This document shows, one piece after another, positions 53,814-62,717 of a stretch of DNA of 64,000 nucleotides (position 1 is its first letter; every line of letters begins with the position of its first letter). The notes beneath the pieces were generated by a model. That model was not told the origin of the DNA. It saw nothing but the letters and a program-made list of their open reading frames with translations, and did no database searches. Source of the stretch: an uncultured Collinsella sp. (GTDB lineage Bacteria > Actinomycetota > Coriobacteriia > Coriobacteriales > Coriobacteriaceae). A program made the translations under genes and the position numbers. The DNA lies in NCBI GenBank assembly GCA_900761995.1, contig CAAFEY010000023.1, forward strand, positions 65,038 through 129,037, in the 5' to 3' direction.

Positions 53814-54014
53814 TCATCGGGGACGTTCTTAAACGACTAGCCGTCGGGGTGGCGTGTCGCCTGACGCCGCGACCGTGGGACCTCTGGCGCGCGTGAGCTA
53901 TTTGCTAGGTCCATGTAACGTTTATAACTACGGGGTCTTATTTGAGCTCCCTTTGGGTACGGTGTTTTCAGATATACATCTGTTTTCACTACTAAGCCCG
54001 AAGGGAGCTTTTCT

Positions 54015-54809
54015 ATGTTTAAACTGATTGCATCCGATATGGACGGCACACTGCTTGACGAAAATGGCCAGGTGCCGCCTGAGACCTACGAATTGATCCT
54101 GGCGCTACGCGAGCATGGTGTACATTTTGCTGCATCGTCAGGCCGCCGCTACGATCGCCTGTGCGAGTTCTTTGCGCCCGTTCGCGACAAGATGGACTTT
54201 GTCGCAGCTAACGGTGCCCAGGTCTACGCCGACGGCAAATTGGTAGACCGCGAGGTGTATTCGCACCTGGCGATTCGAAAGCTCGCCCAGGCCGTCGCGA
54301 CGTTTCCCAATCTGCATCTTGCACTCTTTGATCGAACCAAGTCCTTTTTGCTCGATGACGAGAGCAAGTTCGTGCGCGAGGTCGATAAGGACCTTCCCAA
54401 TGCCGAGCGCATTTGGGAACTGCCCGATCCCAGCGTAAATATCATCAAAGCGAGTATCTTTTGCGACGACGGTGCCGTTATGGACAGTGCGTACGTACTA
54501 CAGCGCGAGCTCGGTCAGCTCTTTACCTTTGCGCCTTCAGGCAACGCGTGGATCGATGCCATGCAGCCCGGTGTGTCGAAGGCTTCGGGCATCGCACAGC
54601 TCGCGGAGCATTACGGCATTGGGCGCGATGAGGTCATGGCGTTTGGCGACTCTATGAACGACTACGAGATCATTCGCTTTGTCGGCACGGGTTGCGCGAT
54701 GGAAAACGCGCGCCCCGCGCTCAAGGCGGTGGCCGATTGCGTGGTGGGTCGTAACCGCGACCACGCCGTCCAGCAGGAGCTCCGTCGCGTGCTGGAGAGT
54801 CTCGCTTAA
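54015..54809 (+). CDS. HAD-family (Cof-type) phosphatase
   Basis: The 264-residue protein has HAD motif I DMDGTLLDE, a serine in FAASSGRRYDR as motif II, and the late GDSMNDYEI motif with the metal-binding aspartates. The insertion between them marks the Cof (type IIB) group. Such enzymes dephosphorylate sugar phosphates, flavin or PLP; the substrate cannot be told. It converges on a second HAD gene. Confidence 0.85.
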   Translation: MFKLIASDMDGTLLDENGQVPPETYELILALREHGVHFAASSGRRYDRLCEFFAPVRDKMDFVAANGAQVYADGKLVDREVYSHLAIRKLAQAVATFPNLHLALFDRTKSFLLDDESKFVREVDKDLPNAERIWELPDPSVNIIKASIFCDDGAVMDSAYVLQRELGQLFTFAPSGNAWIDAMQPGVSKASGIAQLAEHYGIGRDEVMAFGDSMNDYEIIRFVGTGCAMENARPALKAVADCVVGRNRDHAVQQELRRVLESLA

Positions 54810-54810
54810 T

Positions 54811-54841
54811 CCGGCAGATGGGGACGTTCCTTTTCTGCCGG
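54811..54841. terminator. Hairpin between the convergent HAD genes
   Basis: CCGGCAGA (54811-54818) and TCTGCCGG (54834-54841) form an 8-bp stem around a loop holding GGGGACGTTCCTTT. It begins one base after the first HAD stop codon and lies ten bases from the second, so it probably ends both transcripts. It also belongs to the GGGGAC hairpin family. Confidence 0.65.
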
Positions 54842-54851
54842 GTTGCTGCTG

Positions 54852-55694
54852 CTAGGCGAGGGCGGCCATGATGGTGCGGGCGACGCCGTCGTGGTCGTTG
54901 TCGTATTCGGTGATGGCGTCGGCGGCCTCGCGGTCCTCGGGCTCGGCGTTGATCATGGCCATGCCGTGGCCCGCTGCCTGCAGCATGGGGATGTCGTTGA
55001 TGTTGTCGCCGAACGACCAGGCGTCGGCGAGACGCTCGCCCAGGTGCTCACATAGCCACGTGAGGGCCGTTCCCTTGGTGGCTCCCTCGCCCATGACCTC
55101 GATATTCATGGCGTACGAACGCGTGACCTCGATGCCTTCGAGCGTGTCGAGCGCTGCCGCGATGGCGTCGCGATCGGCTGGGTCGTGCCAGTACATGGCG
55201 ATGCGTTCGAGTGTCTCGACTCCGTCGATCTTGCTGTCGATATCCATGTCGATCGGCGTTCGCGTGCGCTTGAGCGAAGCTGCGATGTGGGGGTCGCCGC
55301 CGCAGAATTCGTCCAGGCGCTCGTAGAGTGAGCGGGGGAGGAAGCACTGCCCGTCCGCGAAGATATCGAAGGTCACATCGTGGCCGGCGGCAATGCTATG
55401 GACGCGGTGGGCGATGGCGCGGTCGAGCGGTCGGCTCAAAATGCGCGTAGCACGTGAGGCATCGGTGGGCGTACCGTCGTCGAGCTGCCAGACGCTGGCA
55501 CCGTTGGCGCAGACCGCGTAGTGTACGGCGGGGTGGGCGAGGATGGGCTCAAAGATGCCCGACAGAGGACGCCCCGTGCAGGGTACAAACTCAATCCCAC
55601 GTCGAGCGAGTTCGTCGAGCATTGCCCAGGTGGCGTCGCTCATCTGCTTATCACTCGTCAGCAGCGTTCCATCCATATCGGAAAACACAATCAT
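54852..55694 (-). CDS. HAD-family (Cof-type) phosphatase, second copy
   Basis: The 280-residue protein starts at ATG 55694 (MIVFSDMDGTLLTS); a TTG three codons upstream is possible but is too close to AAAGGA. HAD motif I is DMDGTLL, motif II lies in FVPCTGRPLSG, and WSFGDNINDIPML is the last motif. It is a Cof-type enzyme like its convergent neighbour, but the sequences differ enough that this is not a recent duplication. A gltA terminator lies just upstream of it. Confidence 0.85.
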   Translation of the reverse strand: MIVFSDMDGTLLTSDKQMSDATWAMLDELARRGIEFVPCTGRPLSGIFEPILAHPAVHYAVCANGASVWQLDDGTPTDASRATRILSRPLDRAIAHRVHSIAAGHDVTFDIFADGQCFLPRSLYERLDEFCGGDPHIAASLKRTRTPIDMDIDSKIDGVETLERIAMYWHDPADRDAIAAALDTLEGIEVTRSYAMNIEVMGEGATKGTALTWLCEHLGERLADAWSFGDNINDIPMLQAAGHGMAMINAEPEDREAADAITEYDNDHDGVARTIMAALA

Positions 55695-55718
55695 TCGCTG
55701 CAATCCTTTCTACTGGCA

Positions 55719-55758
55719 TAAAAAGCGTGGCCGAGGGCGGTGATGCCCTGGCCACGCT
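55719..55758 (-). terminator. Terminator after gltA
   Basis: AGCGTGGCC (55724-55732) and GGCCACGCT (55750-55758) form a 9-bp stem, which can be extended by inner GGGC/GCCC pairing. On the minus strand it is followed by TTTTTATG. Confidence 0.85.
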
Positions 55759-55781
55759 CGGGTTCTATAACGGTCTGCGTC

Positions 55782-57200
55782 CTAACGATCGGCGAGCGGC
55801 TTGTACTCCAGCGGCTCGATAACCGGGCGATACGCGGGACGGATGATGCGGTGCGCGCAGAAGAGCTCTTCCATGCGGTGCGCCGACCAACCGGCCATGC
55901 GGGCGACGGCGAACAGCGGTGTAAAGAGCGTCTCGGGCACGCCGAGCATCTTGTAGATAAAGCCCGTGTACAGGTCGATGTTGGCGCAGATGGGCTTGGT
56001 CATGCCGTGCTCGCGCATCACCTGCGGTGCCAGGCGCTCGATGCGCTCGATGAGCGCGAACTCATCGCCCAGGTCCTTCTTGGCGGCAAGCGTGCGTGCG
56101 TAACGGCGGCACACCTCGGCACGCGGGTCGCTCAGCGTGTAGACGGCGTGGCCCATACCGTAGATGAGGCCCGTGCCGTCGAAGGCCTGCTTGTCGAGGA
56201 TCTTGCCCAGGTAGGCCGCGACCTCGTCCTCGTCCTCCCAGTTGGAAACATGCGCGCGGATGTCCTCGTGCATAGACACGACCTTGGCATTGGCACCGCC
56301 GTGGCGCGGGCCCTTGAGCGAGCCGATAGCCGCGGCGTAGGCGGAATACGGGTCGGTGGCCGAGGAGGACAGCACGCGGCAGGCAAACGTGGAGTTGTTG
56401 CCGCCGCCGTGTTCGGCATGCAGCATGAGCATCACGTCGAGCAGCATGGCTTCGTCGCGGGTGAATTCCATGCCGCCGCGCAACACCTGCAGGATGGTCT
56501 CGGCGGTGGAGAGGCCGGGTGTGGGGTGCGGCACGTGAACCTCGGAGCCGCGAAGCTTAGCGATCGAGGCCATGTGTGCGAAGGCGGCGATGCGCGGGAG
56601 ACGTGCGAGCATGGAAATGGCGACGTCGATTTCGTGCTCGGGCGTGATCACGTCTGGTTCGGCATCGAAGGCGTAGAGCAGCAGCACGGCGCGCTGGAGC
56701 ACGTTCATGATGCTCGACGACACCGTGGTCATAGGGAACTCTTTGACGTACTCGTCGCTCAGATGTCTAAAGGCGCCCAGGCGATCGCAAAAGCCGTCGA
56801 GCTCTTCCTTGTTGGGCAGCGAACCCGTGATAAGCAGATAGGCGACTTCCTCGTAGCCGTAGCGATTCTCGGCCTGGGCATTGTTGACCAGATCCTCGAT
56901 GCTGTAGCCGCGAAGCGTGAGCTTGCCCTGATCGGGCACGACCTTTCCGTCGACCTTGTTGTAGCCGTGCACATCCGAGATGCGAGTGAGGCCCGCGACC
57001 ACGCCCGAGCCGTCGGCATTGCGCAGGCCGCGCTTGACATTGTGCTCAACAAACAGGCCCTCGTCATAAGGGTCGGTCGGCAGGCCGTGGTAGAGGCTTT
57101 CGCTCTCAGGCGAAATCTGGCGGCTTGCTTCGTAATCTAGAACCAGGCGGCTCAAGTGGTCATCGAAGCGGTAATAGATTTTCTTGGCGTCGTAGGCCAT
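55782..57200 (-). CDS. gltA: Citrate synthase family protein
   Basis: The 472-residue protein has the citrate synthase active-site pattern: LHAEHGGGNNSTF (first histidine), YGMGHAVYT (second histidine) and a late DLYTGFIYKMLG with the aspartate. It condenses acetyl-CoA with oxaloacetate, or propionyl-CoA with oxaloacetate if it is a methylcitrate synthase; the sequence does not decide. No other TCA gene lies nearby, so it probably serves glutamate synthesis. Upstream lies the ACT-domain gene on the same strand. Confidence 0.9.
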   Translation of the reverse strand: MAYDAKKIYYRFDDHLSRLVLDYEASRQISPESESLYHGLPTDPYDEGLFVEHNVKRGLRNADGSGVVAGLTRISDVHGYNKVDGKVVPDQGKLTLRGYSIEDLVNNAQAENRYGYEEVAYLLITGSLPNKEELDGFCDRLGAFRHLSDEYVKEFPMTTVSSSIMNVLQRAVLLLYAFDAEPDVITPEHEIDVAISMLARLPRIAAFAHMASIAKLRGSEVHVPHPTPGLSTAETILQVLRGGMEFTRDEAMLLDVMLMLHAEHGGGNNSTFACRVLSSSATDPYSAYAAAIGSLKGPRHGGANAKVVSMHEDIRAHVSNWEDEDEVAAYLGKILDKQAFDGTGLIYGMGHAVYTLSDPRAEVCRRYARTLAAKKDLGDEFALIERIERLAPQVMREHGMTKPICANIDLYTGFIYKMLGVPETLFTPLFAVARMAGWSAHRMEELFCAHRIIRPAYRPVIEPLEYKPLADR

Positions 57201-57277
57201 GCGCGCTCCTCTCCGGGCCGCATCGGGGTGACTTGCATGGGCATGCGCGCGTCAGGCTATCCCCAGCGGCTTGCTCG

Positions 57278-57565
57278 CTACAGGCGGTACATAAAGTTGA
57301 AGACGTCCTCGCGCTGGATGGACACGTTGACGCCCGAAAGCTCGCCGGCCTCGGCCAGCGCCTTCTGCAGCTCGGCGAAGTCGAGCTTGGACTCGGCGGT
57401 GTCGGCCAGCATGGTCATGGTGAAGATGTCCTCGATAATGGACTGCGTGATGTCGCGGATGTCGACGTTGGCCTCGCCCAGAACGCGGGTGACGCCGGCG
57501 ACGATGCCGGGGCGGTTCTTGCCAAGGACGGTGATGACGATACGGGAGGACGAGATCTCGGCCAT
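57278..57565 (-). CDS. ACT-domain protein
   Basis: The 95-residue protein is a single ACT domain of the UPF0237 type: VITVLGKNRPGIVAGVTRVL, then VDIRDITQSIIEDIFTMTML. ACT domains bind amino acids and usually regulate an enzyme. No catalytic domain is attached, so it should act on a partner. Its neighbour gltA, 77 bases downstream, is a candidate. AAAGGG lies just upstream of the ATG. Confidence 0.88.
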   Translation of the reverse strand: MAEISSSRIVITVLGKNRPGIVAGVTRVLGEANVDIRDITQSIIEDIFTMTMLADTAESKLDFAELQKALAEAGELSGVNVSIQREDVFNFMYRL

Positions 57566-57961
57566 GGGAAACCCTTTCGCGTGATTGCGGCGCGCGCGGG
57601 GCGCTCCGCTACGGTACAGTGTTCATCATTGTACCTGTCTGGCGCAAAAAAGGCGCGCTCGCTGCGGCGTTACATGCCTGCAACATGAGCGTAAGGGGGA
57701 AGGTCGCACGGGGAAGAGCCGTCTGGCGCGTGTCCGGCTCGTGTTGGGTTGATTTCCGATCTCAGCCGAACACATTGAGCGAACAGGCCGTTCCCGCAGT
57801 CAGCCGAACGCCTCCGACGGCTGATTCCGAACTGGAAGCGGAGGGCATCCCCGCCCTTCGGTAGGGGATACCGCTCCGCGGCGCATGCCGCGGGCGGCGC
57901 CCCTATCGGACCACCGTGACCTCAGTTGGGATGGGCCCAGCACTGCCGCGTACTCGGTGAG
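57566..57961. other. Junction between core genes and the right accessory region
   Basis: No gene is seen. GGTACA (57613-57618) and TGTACC (57630-57635) form a short inverted repeat upstream of the ACT gene. From about 57845 there are GC-rich hairpins, including GGCATCCCC with GGGGATACC and CCGCGGC-GCAT-GCCGCGG. The stretch could carry an old attachment site for the truncated integrase that follows, but no tRNA or direct repeat is visible to prove it. Confidence 0.4.
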
Positions 57962-58687
57962 CTAGAGCCAACTGTTCGTCTTCACGTCGCGTATGGCGAT
58001 ATTTCGGTCGTCCGGCTCGGTGATGCCGTAGCCGAACGCCTGGAGCGTCTCGATGGACTCCTGGATCCTCTGTTGGAACATGGGACTCGGATCGACCCTC
58101 GGCCCGAGGTGCCCGCGCCAAAGGCACGGCGTGGCGCGCAGCATGTTATGGATTTTGGAGATGGGCTCGATGTCGGCGTAGACGTTGAGCGTCGCCATGG
58201 CGTCCTTGTGGCCGAGGATCGATTGGAGCGCCTTGATATCGCCGCCTTGGCGGATCCACTGCGTTGCGAACGTGTGGCGAAGGCCGTGGAACGTGATCAG
58301 CTCGTCGTTGGTGCCCATGAGGCCGTTGGTCTCCGAGAACGTCTTGAACGCCCTGCGGATATAGCTTGTCGTCGCGAAGGTCGCGCCCGGCTCCGACAGG
58401 ATGTAGCAGTCCCCGATCTCGACCGCCCCGGTAAGGCCGCGCAAGCGCAGCTTTCCGCAGTCGATCTCGTGGGTCTCCTTCAGGAAGGGGAGTAGGCCGA
58501 CCGGGTCGATGGGGATACCCCTGGCGTCATGGGTCTTGGTGTCCTTGATGAACGAACCCATTCCCTTCGCGTACGCCACCGAGTGTCTGATCGAGATCAG
58601 GCCCGTCTCGAAATCCACATCGCACCACCGAAGGCCGCAGACCTCGCCGATTCGCATCCCCGTGTGCAGGGCGAGTACGACCGCCCT
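57962..58687 (-). pseudogene. Truncated tyrosine recombinase (integrase), catalytic domain only
   Basis: The frame contains the full catalytic set: R in TGMRIGEVCGLRW, HGLRHTFATQ (H-x-x-R), LGHKD, and Y in NVYADI. The N-terminal arm-binding and core-binding domains are missing, so about the first 150-170 residues are lost. The first catalytic block is preceded directly by the stop codon of the XRE gene, in the same frame, which marks a deletion junction. An internal ATG at 58657 could give 231 residues, but the product should not integrate DNA by itself. Confidence 0.8.
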
Positions 58688-58939
58688 CTAATCCTCGGCG
58701 GACCAATCGAGTCCGAACTCCTTTCGGGCATCCTCTTCGCTCATGACTTCGAGAAGGTCTCCGGGTTGGCAACGAAGGGCGAGGCATAGCTGCTCGAGTG
58801 TGTTGAAGCGAATGCCGCGAATATGCCCTTTTTTAATACGGGACAGGTTCACGGGCGTGGTTCCAATCCTTTCGGCAAGTTCGTTCGAGGAAATCTTTCG
58901 CTCGGCCATGATCTTGTCGAGGCGAACAATTACGGGCAT
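58688..58939 (-). CDS. XRE-family helix-turn-helix regulator (YozG-like)
   Basis: The 83-residue protein has a Cro/CI-type HTH: MAERKISSNELAERIGTTPV and NLSRIKKGHI, then FNTLEQLCLALRCQPGDLLE. This short form usually pairs with a DUF2975 membrane protein, as here: the DUF2975 gene ends nine bases upstream. The pair is found in many Gram-positive bacteria. It may control the divergent ABC genes through the TTTAACA inverted repeat at 59499-59517; this is inferred. Confidence 0.88.
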   Translation of the reverse strand: MPVIVRLDKIMAERKISSNELAERIGTTPVNLSRIKKGHIRGIRFNTLEQLCLALRCQPGDLLEVMSEEDARKEFGLDWSAED

Positions 58940-58948
58940 GGCGTTTCC

Positions 58949-59461
58949 TTACGCAATCTCGTCGGAGTCGAGGTACAGCTCTCGGGCGTACAAGAAGAGC
59001 TGGGAAAGCATGAACAGGACGATGCCGAGAACCAGAGAGGTCCAATCGAATGATGAAGCGATCTCTTGGGCGCCGACGGCCCCCTCGCCGCCAAACATCG
59101 AAACGGAGGTTTTGAGTGAGCCGGCGTAGAGGCTGGTGGCAGCTTGAACAACGAAGAGAATGCCGAGCACTTTCAAGCATGTCGCAGACCCTTTCTTGAA
59201 GGGGTCTCCGCTCTTGATCGTCCACACGAGAACGGCGCTGAGGATGGTCGTAGCGATACCGATGACGGCAGGGACCAATGTCGAGATCGCAAGGGCTGGA
59301 TACGCGGGGGAGTCTGCAATTACAGGGTTGTCGAGCACTTCGATTGCTGGCTTTAAGGAGAACGCCACTTGTGCGATGGCGGTGGCACAAAGGGTCGCAG
59401 AGGCTATCGCACATGCGATGCGGAAGGAATGAAGCCGGGGAGTGCGATTGTCGGAACTCAT
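58949..59461 (-). CDS. DUF2975 membrane protein
   Basis: The 170-residue protein has four hydrophobic segments: one near the N-terminus (FRIACAIASATLCATAIAQV), two in the middle (ALAISTLVPAVIGIATTILS, LGILFVVQAATSLYAG) and one near the end (SLVLGIVLFMLSQLFLYA). This is the DUF2975 pattern. GGAGGTTATT precedes its ATG. It is co-transcribed with the XRE gene and probably regulates it or senses the membrane state. Confidence 0.85.
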   Translation of the reverse strand: MSSDNRTPRLHSFRIACAIASATLCATAIAQVAFSLKPAIEVLDNPVIADSPAYPALAISTLVPAVIGIATTILSAVLVWTIKSGDPFKKGSATCLKVLGILFVVQAATSLYAGSLKTSVSMFGGEGAVGAQEIASSFDWTSLVLGIVLFMLSQLFLYARELYLDSDEIA

Positions 59462-59498
59462 AATAACCTCCGAAGAATTTAAAAAACTCAGGTTACTT

Positions 59499-59563
59499 TT
59501 TAACAGTTTATGTTAAATTGACTTTGCCGGCAAGTAATAAGGGCCGAGCATTTTGTTCGGCCC
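59499..59563. promoter_or_regulatory. Inverted repeats between the XRE/DUF2975 pair and the ABC genes
   Basis: TTTAACA-GTTTA-TGTTAAA (59499-59517) is a perfect 7-bp palindrome in an AT-rich stretch and a likely operator for the XRE protein. GGGCCGA (59541-59547) pairs with TCGGCCC (59557-59563), a hairpin in the leader of the ABC permease gene. Confidence 0.55.
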
Positions 59564-59596
59564 CTCTGTTCCGACTGGATGAGGTTAAGGTTGGCG

Positions 59597-61819
59597 ATGA
59601 ATATGCTCAAAATCTCGAAGGCGATCTTTAGGTCGCTTCTCTCCTCCAGGTCGCTCTGTGTTGTCGTTGTTGCGTTGATGGTTCTTTGTGCTCTGCCCGT
59701 CTTCAGGAGCGCGGCTGGCATCGACGGACGGGTCGAATACCTCGAGTCGGGAATAACCCGTGTTGAGCAGGAATTGTCAGCATCCTATGCGGATGCGCTT
59801 GTGAATGCGGGGGAGGACGGTGTCTATACCTCTTCATCAAGCATGCCCGCGCTTCTGTACCCTCTTGCCGCGGGACGTCTTATCTTGGCACCGCTCTCTC
59901 CCCTACTTCCGTTTCTGCAGATATCGGATGGAGAGTACACCTATTATGACGGATCGAAGGAGTACTTGCTATGGGTCGCAACGGCCGTTGCCGTCTCGTT
60001 CCTTGCCGCGCGTCTTAACAAACGTGAAAAGCTCATCATCCAGGCACCGATGGGCGAGCTGGGTAGACTTGTTGCATCGAGCGTATGGGCGAGTGTTTTT
60101 GCAATGCTTGCCGTCCTCGCCATCAATCTTCCAGGGATAATCGCCGCGCTTGTGAAGAATGGCCCGGGCTCGCCGTTCTATCCGATAGGCTACATTCAAT
60201 ATGCGACTCCGGTTATCAAACCGGCTTGGCTGGTGTTCGCGCAGACGGCCATCTTGCAATTCTTGGTGGCAGCGTTCATCTCGCTTGTCGTTCACCTTGC
60301 CGTGAAGATTGCCAATAACCCTACGCTTGGAATCGTGTTCGTATGTGCCCTGATGGGGGTGACGATGGTTCCCGGGTATTACGGAAGATCCATCGCTTTA
60401 CGTGAGTTCGCCCTGTTGAATCCCCTTACGTATGCGAACACTGAGTTGACCGTCGGCGCCTATAGCCCGTACCCGACAACGCAGATAGTGAATCTGCCTG
60501 GACTTTGCTTCGAGCGTGGCGCGATTGCCCTCGTATGCGCAATCGGGATCGAGGTGCTGGCAATTAGCCTGCTTTGCGTTGCTGGAAAGAGCGGCTGCGC
60601 GTGCCCGATATCCCCGATTTGTCTTGAGAGAGGTTCCTTCACTGCATCGAGAACGGCAACTCGTTCGAGCGCTTGTGCCTCCGCCGTTGCATACGTAAGA
60701 ACGATGGGGAAACTGCTCCTGCGTTCTCCTACCCTCGCCGTATGCGCGATTGCAATGTCGACGACGATGCTGGCCCCGGCTCTGGTCGAGATGTTTCCTG
60801 ACGCTGATAACGTTTCCGCTGTTCGGTATAGGGATGGGGAGCTCCGTTCAATAGATCGGTATCTAGAGCAGAACGCTGCGAATATGGACGTCGAGGGCAA
60901 AGCGGCCCTGGAAGACATGCGGGATGCTCTTTCGGGTTTCGTGTACGCGCCTATGCCTGCGGAGGGGTTTCGAAGCCTTGCGACGTACGAGCGCGCTCGA
61001 GGTGAGCTGGGCGCGGCAGATGCGACTCTCCTGCAATCGATCGGAATCGAGCCGGAGACTCCTTCTCGTGCGGAGGCGCGCGCCCTTCTGCTTGAGTCGA
61101 TCGCGAGCTTGCCGGACCCCAAGGTTTACGAGTTAAGTACGAAGATGCCCCCATTAATCCTCCTTTCGTATCTCCAGGCAGCGCTTCCCTCCTTATTTTT
61201 GCTGTTGCCCGTGGTTGTCACATCGCTCGCGTGCACCCACCTGCAGTGTCGTTCCCTTCTGGTTCTCCAGATCCCCGCAACAGCGCATGTGCGTTTTCTG
61301 ACGGCTGTTGCGCTGGCTCTCCTGCTTGGCTTGGTGCTGCTTTTGGTGTCGATGGTTCCCGCTGTCGTTGTGTCCGTGATTAAGAACGGTGCGGGTGGAT
61401 CGGAGTATCCCGTCGCTCTCATTCGGGCGGGAGCTTCGACAACGTCCATGGTGGGGGAGGCGGTGTTGTGCAGTATTCCGTTGCTGGTCATGGCATACGG
61501 CGTGATTTCCGTCGTCGCTGCGTTGACAGCAGCGATTAGCCGCAACCCCGTTGTCACCGGAATGGTTTGCGCGGTTCTCTTGGTGTTGGGTTCGTTGAGC
61601 GCTCATGTTGAAAGCGTGGGCATGGGCGTCGCGCTGCTGGCTCCATTCGCCTCGTTTGATCCCGCTTCCCAGGTGGGGACGATTGGGTTCCTTGGGCGAG
61701 GGACGAACGCGATGCCTTTTGGAGAGGTCGTCGGCGCATCGGGCGCTCTGCTGGTGGTCTTGGGCGCCGTATCTCCGTTGATGGTGCGCCTGAGTGTTCC
61801 AAAGATCGAAAGGGGATGA
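59597..61819 (+). CDS. ABC permease with two fused lobes
   Basis: The 740-residue protein starts at ATG 59597 after AAGG; two upstream ATG/TTG codons are less likely. It is two homologous permease lobes in tandem. Each begins with a membrane segment (LCVVVVALMVLCALPVF; LAVCAIAMSTTMLAPALVE), has an extracytoplasmic helical region, then a distinctive NG-x-G...YP motif (KNGPGSPFYP; KNGAGGSEYP) and a bundle of four or five membrane segments. The downstream ATPase gene starts six bases after its stop. The substrate is unknown; this lobe type is not a textbook ABC-2 permease. Confidence 0.75.
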   Translation: MNMLKISKAIFRSLLSSRSLCVVVVALMVLCALPVFRSAAGIDGRVEYLESGITRVEQELSASYADALVNAGEDGVYTSSSSMPALLYPLAAGRLILAPLSPLLPFLQISDGEYTYYDGSKEYLLWVATAVAVSFLAARLNKREKLIIQAPMGELGRLVASSVWASVFAMLAVLAINLPGIIAALVKNGPGSPFYPIGYIQYATPVIKPAWLVFAQTAILQFLVAAFISLVVHLAVKIANNPTLGIVFVCALMGVTMVPGYYGRSIALREFALLNPLTYANTELTVGAYSPYPTTQIVNLPGLCFERGAIALVCAIGIEVLAISLLCVAGKSGCACPISPICLERGSFTASRTATRSSACASAVAYVRTMGKLLLRSPTLAVCAIAMSTTMLAPALVEMFPDADNVSAVRYRDGELRSIDRYLEQNAANMDVEGKAALEDMRDALSGFVYAPMPAEGFRSLATYERARGELGAADATLLQSIGIEPETPSRAEARALLLESIASLPDPKVYELSTKMPPLILLSYLQAALPSLFLLLPVVVTSLACTHLQCRSLLVLQIPATAHVRFLTAVALALLLGLVLLLVSMVPAVVVSVIKNGAGGSEYPVALIRAGASTTSMVGEAVLCSIPLLVMAYGVISVVAALTAAISRNPVVTGMVCAVLLVLGSLSAHVESVGMGVALLAPFASFDPASQVGTIGFLGRGTNAMPFGEVVGASGALLVVLGAVSPLMVRLSVPKIERG

Positions 61820-61824
61820 TCTCG

Positions 61825-62564
61825 ATGATTGACCTTCAAACGCTGACGATCTCTTATGGAAAGAAGGTGCTCGTAGATTCGGTGAACGCTGAGTTTGCCC
61901 CGGGTACGGTCTACGGCTCGTCGCTCCGAACGGGCATGGAAAGACGACGTTGCTGCGTGCGATGGCAGGTTTGCCGGGTCCTCGCGTGGACGGGAGCATC
62001 GTTCTGGATGAGGTGCAGGGTACGGGTGCGAGAGAGGTCCGTTCTATGATCTTCTATGCACCTGGTGAGGGGACGCTGCTGTATCCCGGATTGCGTGCGG
62101 AAGATCACCTCAAGATGGTTTGCGATATGTGGCCGCACGCTCGCGATATCGAAGAGATAGTGGAACAAACGCAGATAGGCGAGTTCGCGAAGATGAGGAT
62201 CCGCACTCTGAGCCAGGGCATGAAGCAGCAGCTTACCCTGGCGATTGCGTATGCGACGGGCGCGCGGTACCTTCTATTAGATGAGCCCATGAACGCGCTC
62301 GACCCCAGCAGGGTGGACTTGCATTCCGAGATTCTCAGGAAGCTGGCCGATTCTGGTACGTGCATCATCATGTCATCCCACATCTTGGATTCGGTCGATA
62401 GGCTGTGCGATGAGATTCTGTTTTTGAAGGATGGGAGGCTCATTAGAAGCATTCCGCAAGATGATGCTGCGCCGAAGTCTCCTGGATCCCATTTCGCAAA
62501 GCCTGCCGGACGCGCCGAGGGTGCGCTAAGCACGTATCGGCGACTCTACGAAAAGGGCGGGTAG
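61825..62564 (+). pseudogene. ABC transporter ATPase with a frameshift in the P-loop
   Basis: The frame from ATG 61825 (MIDLQTLTISYGKKV) breaks at about 61917, inside Walker A. In the next frame the rest is intact: NGHGKTTLLRAM, signature LSQGMKQQLTLA, Walker B YLLLDEPMNALDP and the H-loop SSHIL. Adding one base after GGC at 61915-61917 would read GLVAPNGHGKTT, exactly as in the intact P-loop at 63927-63962. So either one base has been lost in the genome, or the sequence has a single-base error. If real, this ATPase is dead and the two-lobed permease needs another ATPase. Confidence 0.85.
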
Positions 62565-62566
62565 AA

Positions 62567-62698
62567 ATGCAAGTTAAAAATCTATGTGGCCAATGTGATA
62601 CCGTTGAACCCGCATATCGATACCGCTCAGCCATTCGCCTCGCCCCCGTCGCACGTATCTTCATCCGGTCTGTTACTTTTAATCTAACAATTCTTTGA
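62567..62698 (+). CDS. Doubtful 43-codon gene
   Basis: An ATG two bases after the ATPase stop, preceded by AGGGCGGG, opens a 43-codon frame (MQVKNLCGQCDTVEPAYRYR to the TGA at 62696). There is no recognisable domain; it may be the remnant of a second permease. The base composition is lower in GC than its neighbours. Confidence 0.2.
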   Translation: MQVKNLCGQCDTVEPAYRYRSAIRLAPVARIFIRSVTFNLTIL

Positions 62699-62717
62699 GG
62701 AACGTAGGTGCTTCTAA

